DNA of 64,000 nucleotides. Source: Ga0074139 sp964515195 (GTDB taxonomy: Bacteria; Bdellovibrionota; Bdellovibrionia; Bdellovibrionales; Bdellovibrionaceae). The DNA lies in NCBI GenBank assembly GCA_964515195.1, contig CAZETK010000004.1, forward strand, positions 27,439-91,438. The letters run 5' to 3'. The notes under the pieces were generated by a model. That model worked only from the letters and a program-made list of their open reading frames with translations. It was not told the origin of the DNA and ran no database searches. Both the position numbers and the translations under genes were made by a program. This document shows positions 58,214 through 64,000 of this stretch, one piece after another (the first letter of the stretch is position 1; the number at the start of each line of letters is the position of its first letter).

Positions 58214-59797
58214 TCATTTAGATAGGGCATGGGTCTTAGCTAGCGATGCCAAGCTTATTTTTCCATAATCCACAGCCACATTCAGATCGGCCAGGACGTT
58301 CCATAGGCCCATAGAAGTGGTCAGCGACCAGACGGCCTCTATTGTTATCTGCAGGTCCTTTCTGTAAGGGAGCTTCTTACCTTCTCGCAGAGTCTTCGCA
58401 ATATATTCATGAGTGAAGCGGAATGGGCCTTGGTGAAGATGCGATTGCTGATCTTGGAAGAACTCCCACATTTGCTCGAAAGGAAATTCTGATGTTGATC
58501 CGGCTCCTTTTTTCAGAACGAAAATTTCAGGCAAAAATTGCCGTGCCGTTTGCGTATCCTTTTCGATGACCGATTTTAACAGTCTGTCCAGATTATCAAT
58601 TTTAAGCTTGTCAGCTCTTCCAAAATCAATAAACCCCACCTTTCCCCCAGGGCAGAAAATAAAGTTTCCCGGATTAGTGTCCGTATTCATGATACCGGCA
58701 ATGAAGGCTGTTTCGGTCATGAAGGATGCCATCGTTTCCGCTGCCGCTTTTCTTTCTTCTTCCGGCGCATTTTTGAAATCTTCAATGGATTGTCCCTCTA
58801 TATAGTCCATTGTTAAAATCCTATGACTGCAGAACTGCGAGTAGGCTTTCGGAATTAGAATGTTTGAGGAGCCCTTGAACATCTCATGAAAAATATCTAG
58901 ATATTTCTTTTCCCTGTAGTAGTCGGCTTCCTTCAAAATAGCCTGCTGAAGGCCTTCTATGGTTGAACGCACCTCAGGGTGAAATACCGAAATGAGTTCC
59001 GCAAAAAAACCCAAGGAACTGAGATCCTTCTCCAATGACTCTTGAACATCGGGGTATTGAACTTTGACGGCAACCTTTTCGCCAGAGTGCAGTCGTGCCA
59101 TGTGGACTTGCCCAATGCTGGCAGTTGCAAATGGTTTCGAAGACCATTCCGCAAAAAGTTTGGAAGGTGAACGGCCAAAATCTTCGTAGAAAATTTTAGC
59201 CACACGAGTTGGCGCCATGGGACACTGAAGGCGATGAATTTGCTCCAAAGCCTCCCGGGCCTCTTGATTCATTCCAGGGTTTAAAAATGCCATGGCCTGG
59301 ACAAGCTTCATTGGTAAGCCCTTCGAACGAGAAGCGACATCAACTATACGGTTAAAAATAGAGGCTTGAAGGCTTCGCTTTACACTATGGGTGGAAAGCT
59401 CATGCCGAAACAGACTGTACAAGGATTTTTCAAGCCCATTCTGAATTCGTTTGCGATTGTCTTTACGTGCGCCACTGGCAAAAGTCAGCATCAGTCGTTT
59501 TGACCAGCTAGTGGCAAGATTCCGTACGACAGTTTCGTGGCGCTTCAAGGCCAATTCATTATCAAGGTACTCTTCATAAATTTCCAGAAGACGAAGTGCC
59601 GTTTCAGGAATCGGATTTTTGCCAGACTCCCAATATGAGAGCGCGGAGCGCGAAACTCCGAATTCAGCAGCAATTTCCGCCTGAGATAAACCAATTTTTT
59701 CACGAATTCGAATAAGACGGGAAGTCTGTTCTGCCATTATTTTACCACTCTGCTGTTTTTTCCCAACGCTCATTTTAGGAGCTTGAAAACCGGCCAT
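58214..59797 (-). CDS. HTH-ABC1/AarF-type atypical kinase fusion
   Basis: 527 aa. The N-terminal XRE-type HTH (LIRIREKIGLSQAEIAAEFGVSRSALSYWESGKNPIPETALRLLEIYEEYL) is fused to an ABC1/UbiB-like kinase core: ATASIGQVHMARLHSGEKVAVKVQYPDV, ILKEADYYREKKYL, NTDTNPGNFIF, VGFIDFGRADKL. The family's KxGQ motif appears as KLVQ (MKLVQAM), so its Gly is replaced. Starts at 59797, 59773 or 59737 all lack a clear ribosome site. The HTH suggests a kinase that binds DNA or senses through it. Confidence 0.8.
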   Translation of the reverse strand: MAGFQAPKMSVGKKQQSGKIMAEQTSRLIRIREKIGLSQAEIAAEFGVSRSALSYWESGKNPIPETALRLLEIYEEYLDNELALKRHETVVRNLATSWSKRLMLTFASGARKDNRKRIQNGLEKSLYSLFRHELSTHSVKRSLQASIFNRIVDVASRSKGLPMKLVQAMAFLNPGMNQEAREALEQIHRLQCPMAPTRVAKIFYEDFGRSPSKLFAEWSSKPFATASIGQVHMARLHSGEKVAVKVQYPDVQESLEKDLSSLGFFAELISVFHPEVRSTIEGLQQAILKEADYYREKKYLDIFHEMFKGSSNILIPKAYSQFCSHRILTMDYIEGQSIEDFKNAPEEERKAAAETMASFMTETAFIAGIMNTDTNPGNFIFCPGGKVGFIDFGRADKLKIDNLDRLLKSVIEKDTQTARQFLPEIFVLKKGAGSTSEFPFEQMWEFFQDQQSHLHQGPFRFTHEYIAKTLREGKKLPYRKDLQITIEAVWSLTTSMGLWNVLADLNVAVDYGKISLASLAKTHALSK

Positions 59798-59973
59798 GCA
59801 AGCGAACTAGACCAAAATACTGCGTGGCAATATTTTATCTTTCTATTTTCGGCGATCAGATCACCGATTTACTGGGGTTTGCTCCTATCCCACGGGCCCC
59901 ATAGAATTGAAACTCAACTCAATAAAAGTGGAAGTCTTCGAATGTGGGATTTACACGTCTTCAAGGAGGAAGA

Positions 59974-61401
59974 ATGAAAAATAAGTTGAAAGTTCTGGGC
60001 TTGCTGTCCACGGTCGCCGTAGGAAGTTTCCTGATGAACGCATGCAGCAGTGGTGGGAGTGGATCGGATGCTGCTAGTACAAACTCAACAGTGGCAGGCA
60101 AACTGACCTCGGTAACAGTGAGCTCCATGAGCGATGTCGGGGCAATGGCCGCTAAAACAATAACTCATATCATGGCCGTCAGTCCCTCAACTTCAAATGC
60201 CGAAAGATACGTTTCAGCGGTTGCCAGCGACGGAAGCTTTTCCTTGGGAATTAACTCGGGAAAACCTTATATCATCGTGTTTGTATCTCAAGACGATGTT
60301 CTTACCGGCCCTGATATGATTGCTGGTATCGTGCGAGTAGCCGCTAACGAATTAGACACTTTGCCTTTAGCACAGGCGGGAGCCGTGAATTTAGGCGATA
60401 TCAGCGTAGATGGCTCAACGGGCGAGGCCACTCCATCTACAACTGTTGCAACTTTACTTGAAACCTTAGGCGTGACCTCATCAGAGGCTTCTTACATCGG
60501 TGGTATGGATGACCTTGCTCTTCGTTTGGCTAATCCTGATATCGATGGAAATGGTGTCATTGATGCGCTTGAAGGCAAAAGATTTTCTATGGACTGGCAT
60601 ATCCGTGCTCTAACAAAGCTAAACGGAAATGATTTGCTAACGACTGATATTAAAAACCAATTTGCAGATCCCACTAAGGTAACTTTGGAATGGATTTTAG
60701 GCTCTGCATACGCGGTTTACCCCAAGTCTTTTGATGATGTGGACTATGTGGCTAATTCCGGAGTCGATACGACATTACAAAATGGTGGCGCCTTTGCAGC
60801 TACCGGTACAGGAGTCAGTGCGACCTCAATGAGCGGCGGTACCTTCAGTGATATGCGCCAGTGGGGCCCTGACTATGATATGACTTCTCAAGAGTTGGGC
60901 GCATCAGATACTGCCGCCACTTTCAAATATACATTGGGATCTTCATCGAAGGTTTTAACTTATTCGAATGTTAGAACACGAAAGATTTCAGATTTAAATG
61001 CCGAAGGAATGGTGCTCCCATTTATCCAAATCAACACCAACGACGATGACCAGATAACCGGCATCTCATACAAATGGATGAAAAAAGAGCTGGCTGAGTG
61101 GGTCCAAGCCACCGCAACAGAAGTGGGGCTGATTGCTCAAGATGATGCGGCAACTCTGACTCTTTATACTGAAAAATCAAGTGGAGTGGAAAAAGGATTA
61201 TCGTTTAAAATCCCCTCAACCTCTGCGACTGGAACAATTAATGTCGGAGGTTCTGGATTCATTAATGTAAGCGTGACCAATCCGACAAACGTTACACTCG
61301 ACGATGTTTGCAGCTCAGCACTGTCTTACGATGACAAGATGGGACTCAGACTATTTGCGGGCGCTCCAATGGCCAAACTAGGTGTTACAGCCTGTAATTA
61401 A
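59974..61401 (+). CDS. Large lipoprotein of unknown function
   Basis: 475-aa lipoprotein from ATG 59974 (AAGGAGGA just upstream). Lipobox MNAC at about residues 19-22, then a Ser/Gly/Thr-rich linker (SSGGSGSDAASTNSTVAG). The mature part has an early beta-rich region (GKLTSVTVSSMSDVG) and a Ca-binding-like loop NPDIDGNGVIDALEG. No family recognised. Probably an outer-membrane or surface lipoprotein. Confidence 0.75.
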   Translation: MKNKLKVLGLLSTVAVGSFLMNACSSGGSGSDAASTNSTVAGKLTSVTVSSMSDVGAMAAKTITHIMAVSPSTSNAERYVSAVASDGSFSLGINSGKPYIIVFVSQDDVLTGPDMIAGIVRVAANELDTLPLAQAGAVNLGDISVDGSTGEATPSTTVATLLETLGVTSSEASYIGGMDDLALRLANPDIDGNGVIDALEGKRFSMDWHIRALTKLNGNDLLTTDIKNQFADPTKVTLEWILGSAYAVYPKSFDDVDYVANSGVDTTLQNGGAFAATGTGVSATSMSGGTFSDMRQWGPDYDMTSQELGASDTAATFKYTLGSSSKVLTYSNVRTRKISDLNAEGMVLPFIQINTNDDDQITGISYKWMKKELAEWVQATATEVGLIAQDDAATLTLYTEKSSGVEKGLSFKIPSTSATGTINVGGSGFINVSVTNPTNVTLDDVCSSALSYDDKMGLRLFAGAPMAKLGVTACN

Positions 61402-61415
61402 TTTCTTGTCCAATA

Positions 61416-61445
61416 GGCCTACGTTCCCTTTAGGGGACGTAGGCC
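61416..61445 (+). terminator. Strong stem-loop after the lipoprotein gene
   Basis: GGCCTACGT (61416-61424) and ACGTAGGCC (61437-61445) form a 9-bp stem extended by a few G-C pairs, loop TTTA. It lies 15 bp after the stop codon and is followed by GTGATTT. Good intrinsic-terminator candidate, possibly working for both convergent genes. Confidence 0.68.
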
Positions 61446-61650
61446 GTGATTTCTCCCCCTCCTGTTTCTCGAAATTGCTACCGAACTTTAATTTGAAACA
61501 CCGAAATCAATGGCGTTTAAAATCCCAACGTCCAAGTTGGCACTACCTCGAGCATGGAACTGTTGAACTAAGATAATCTATTTTCTTGGCAGGAGTTAAG
61601 GGCCTGCCTCTATTCAAGCCTGCATCGTGGGCCCAGCTAATTATACTGAT

Positions 61651-62901
61651 TTACTTAGCGAATCGATGCACAAAAAAGTAATAAACACTGCCGGCGCCGG
61701 AAAGTAGAAGGCCCCCCATAACTGAAATAATGGGGAGGCTAAAAGCAATGACGACACAAGAAATGCCGCCCAGAGCGGACATCCATTTGGGCCACCGCCG
61801 CTGATCACCAGGCAGCGTCCAGGCAGCTACATTGGCGATCGCGTAATATGTCAGAACAGCAAATGAACTAAATCCGATAGCTAAGCGTAAGTCAGCAAGG
61901 CTCACGACTATTGCCACAATAATACCTATAAGGAGCTCGGCCCTATGCGGAACTTTATATGTGGGGTGAACTGCGCTTAAAAATTTCGGAAGATCGCGAT
62001 TAGCCGCCATGGCAAATGTCGTTCTGCTCACTCCGGCCAGAAGTGAAAGTAAAACACTAAGGGAAGCAAAGCAGGCGCCAATTCTAACAAATATTGAAAG
62101 TGAAGAAAATCGGCCCGATTCCACAGCTAGTACAAGCGGCGCTTTTGAAGTGGCCAGGATCTGGATATCAACACAAAGCATGACTGTTGTAATAACGATG
62201 AGATAAACAGCTATAGTAATTCCAAGCGCTAGTAAAATGGCTTTTGGAATATTGGTTTCAGGCTCCATGATCTCTTCTCCCAAGGTTGCAACCCTCGCAT
62301 AGCCTGCAAAAGCAAAAAACATAAGACCTGCCGCCTGAAAGATTCCCAGGAGCCCCGCTGAATTCTCTGATTGCCAGAGCCTTGAAGGGGAAACTGCGCC
62401 ACCCCCCAAAGCTGCCAATACAACAATCGTAAGAGAGGAAAGAACAATGATAACAAGAATCTTGGTAACGAAGGCGGTTTTCTTAACGCCCAGATAGTTG
62501 ATCAGAGTTAAAAATAAAACAGAGCCAACAGCTAGCGGCCTAGCGGCTGTTGGGGCTGCGTAGTAAGCAAAGGTTAAGGCCATAGCCGTACAGCTTGCAA
62601 GCTTACCTATGACGAAGCTCCATCCAGCTAAAAAACCCCAGTAACTCCCTAAAAGCTTTCGACCATAAACATAAGTCCCACCAGATTCTGGATAAACCGC
62701 AGCCAATTGAGCCATCGTCGTAGCATTAAGGTATGCCATGCAGCCTGCAATCAAAACCCCGATAAGAAGACCACTTCCCGCGGCCTGAGCGGCAGGTCCC
62801 GCAGCCGCAAAAATTCCCGCTCCAACCATCGAGCCGAGTCCGATAATAACGGCATCTTTCATTTGAAGTCGTCTTGAAAGCCTAGAGGGATGTGTTGTCA
62901 T
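61651..62901 (-). CDS. APC-family amino-acid permease
   Basis: 416 aa from ATG 62901 (GGAAG just upstream). About twelve TM helices. The signature LGSMVGAGIFAAAGPAAQAAG is in TM1, then YPESGGTYVYGRKLLGSYWGFLAGW and FFAFAGYARVATLGEEIMEPETNIPKA, the core pattern of the APC superfamily. Imports or exchanges amino acids; substrate not visible. The longer frame to 63018 has no support. Divergent from the prepilin gene with a 119-bp space. Confidence 0.9.
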   Translation of the reverse strand: MTTHPSRLSRRLQMKDAVIIGLGSMVGAGIFAAAGPAAQAAGSGLLIGVLIAGCMAYLNATTMAQLAAVYPESGGTYVYGRKLLGSYWGFLAGWSFVIGKLASCTAMALTFAYYAAPTAARPLAVGSVLFLTLINYLGVKKTAFVTKILVIIVLSSLTIVVLAALGGGAVSPSRLWQSENSAGLLGIFQAAGLMFFAFAGYARVATLGEEIMEPETNIPKAILLALGITIAVYLIVITTVMLCVDIQILATSKAPLVLAVESGRFSSLSIFVRIGACFASLSVLLSLLAGVSRTTFAMAANRDLPKFLSAVHPTYKVPHRAELLIGIIVAIVVSLADLRLAIGFSSFAVLTYYAIANVAAWTLPGDQRRWPKWMSALGGISCVVIAFSLPIISVMGGLLLSGAGSVYYFFVHRFAK

Positions 62902-63020
62902 AGTCTTCCATTTTCTATTACAGCTGCTACTGTTAATCAACCTAGCCGTACCCCTTGAAAAAGCCACAATCTCATTCTGGAACATTTCAGCTACTTTTAA
63001 AAAAAACCGATAAATCAACT

Positions 63021-63911
63021 ATGATGCAATCTTTTATCCTTTTTAAAAAACTCACTTTTTTTCACGCCGACAATTCCCGCGGTAGTTCTCTTATTGAAGT
63101 ATTAGTGGTGATTGGACTCATGGCAATTATATCCTCAGTTAGTATGTCGATGATTGCGAATCAAAATAAACAGGTTAAATCTCTCTCTGATAAACTCTTA
63201 ACAAGAGAGCTAGAGTCCCAGCTTAATGTTGTGTTATCAAACAGTGATTATTGCCAGTGCCTACTTACGGGAAGGCAATTCAATACAATAGCCGGGCTTG
63301 AGGGTATCATAAGTTCGGATCAACTGACTCATATCAACTCAGGTTATTCAACGGGACCATCAGATCCAACTCCCTGCACTCCTTCAGCTACAGATTTAAT
63401 TCCGCCTGTAGGATTCTCTTTACCAAGTACTACTATGACCGTTCAAGGTTTAGGTCTTAAAAACATGTCAGTTATTTCACCCGGCCGTTACGGGGCAGAT
63501 ATCGAAGTTTCATTCGCTAATACTGTGTTTCCGTTAAAACCCATCCAATCTCGAGTATTTTTTGCAGTTGATCTTACTGGTGGCTCTGGTCCTGAGAGCC
63601 GACCGTTCTTAAACTGTGAAAATCCAAATTCCGGCGGTTCCGGTAATCTTTCACAAAACGGTTGGTGGGTATTTCCATCTGGTCTAATGCTTCAATGGGG
63701 CCGAGATACAATTCAAGGTGATGACGGTACTCACACATTCGCACGACCTTTTCCTAATGAGTGCTTTATGACGATTATTACCTCTTACAATCGCAGCGTT
63801 CGCGGTCAAAATGGACATAATCATGTGGGCACATGCACAACCACGGATTTCACGGCAACAACTGAGTTTGGACCCAATGTGGGAGCTGGCTGGATAGCCG
63901 TCGGCTACTAG
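63021..63911 (+). CDS. Prepilin-type protein fused to a phage tail-fibre-like C-terminal domain
   Basis: 296 aa from ATG 63021. Type IV prepilin signal: the leader ends NSRG, cleavage before SSLIEVLVVIGLMAIISS, with Glu5 in the mature chain. Residues ~40-210 are a pilin-like body with cysteines. The last ~85 residues (QNGWWVFPSGLMLQWGRDT, FPNECFMTIITSY, final WIAVGY) resemble the gp53-like C-terminal domain of phage tail fibres. A cell-surface pilin-like subunit carrying a receptor-binding module, probably for adhesion. Confidence 0.8.
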   Translation: MMQSFILFKKLTFFHADNSRGSSLIEVLVVIGLMAIISSVSMSMIANQNKQVKSLSDKLLTRELESQLNVVLSNSDYCQCLLTGRQFNTIAGLEGIISSDQLTHINSGYSTGPSDPTPCTPSATDLIPPVGFSLPSTTMTVQGLGLKNMSVISPGRYGADIEVSFANTVFPLKPIQSRVFFAVDLTGGSGPESRPFLNCENPNSGGSGNLSQNGWWVFPSGLMLQWGRDTIQGDDGTHTFARPFPNECFMTIITSYNRSVRGQNGHNHVGTCTTTDFTATTEFGPNVGAGWIAVGY

Positions 63912-64000
63912 AAATAAAACAGACCATTATCTATACTGAAAAATGACCCAAAATAGTCTTTCTCCTTAAGAAATGAAACTTAGATTTATATATAATATTG

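Overview
The window most resembles a chromosome segment from a predatory-type deltaproteobacterial relative (Bdellovibrionota). This rests on family recognition, not on a search. The clues are a TIGR02147-type regulator (54128-54988), many small Sec-exported proteins and lipoproteins of no known family, a prepilin fused to a phage tail-fibre-like domain, and a moderate GC content. No rRNA, tRNA or CRISPR array was recognised.

Layout. (1) 74-14103, plus strand: a dense metal and central-carbon run. It starts with a CPH-type copper P-ATPase and ends with an HMA-like protein, a Met-rich lipoprotein and a DsrE protein. Between them lie archaeal-type SAM synthetase, a beta-CASP nuclease, a P-loop ATPase, a D-lactate-type dehydrogenase, an EamA exporter, a lycopene-cyclase-domain protein, type II GAPDH and PEP synthase. 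(2) 21641-14142, minus strand: eight tightly overlapping genes encoding a sigma54 response regulator, a small exported protein, a peptide-binding protein, a YcaO-domain protein, a sensor kinase with a receiver, an ABM-VOC protein, a VOC protein and a DUF6933-like protein. A sigma54-type promoter (21700-21685) and three 16-bp palindromes lie upstream. This is my main candidate for an undescribed system. (3) 22022-25375: two divergent HTH regulators sharing operator-like palindromes, then a 59-aa protein translationally coupled to an SMC/RecF-like ATPase. (4) 25450-35574: a heavy-metal cassette (outer-membrane factor, an unusual adaptor, CzcA-type pump, CDF transporter, ArsR repressor, cytochrome c-FTR1 permease) bracketed by degenerate direct repeats.

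(5) 35541-50240: a mobile and defence-like island. It holds a large serine recombinase, an IS3-family element next to an inverted partial gene duplication, Mrr plus an EEP nuclease, a HigBA-like toxin-antitoxin pair, a TOTE-type primase-helicase, an excisionase-like protein and a tyrosine integrase broken by an in-frame amber codon. (6) 50240-64000: chromosomal-looking genes with a TPR-like protein, secreted proteases, a rhodanese, an HTH-ABC1 kinase fusion, a large lipoprotein, an amino-acid permease and the prepilin/tail-fibre fusion.

How the parts work together (inference). Regions 1 and 4 together give copper and divalent-metal export, binding and sensing. Region 2 looks like a two-component, self-activating operon built around a YcaO enzyme. 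Regions 3 and 5 carry conflict-type functions and the recombinases that probably brought them in. All functional calls come from motifs and family resemblance read directly from the translated sequence; no database search was run.
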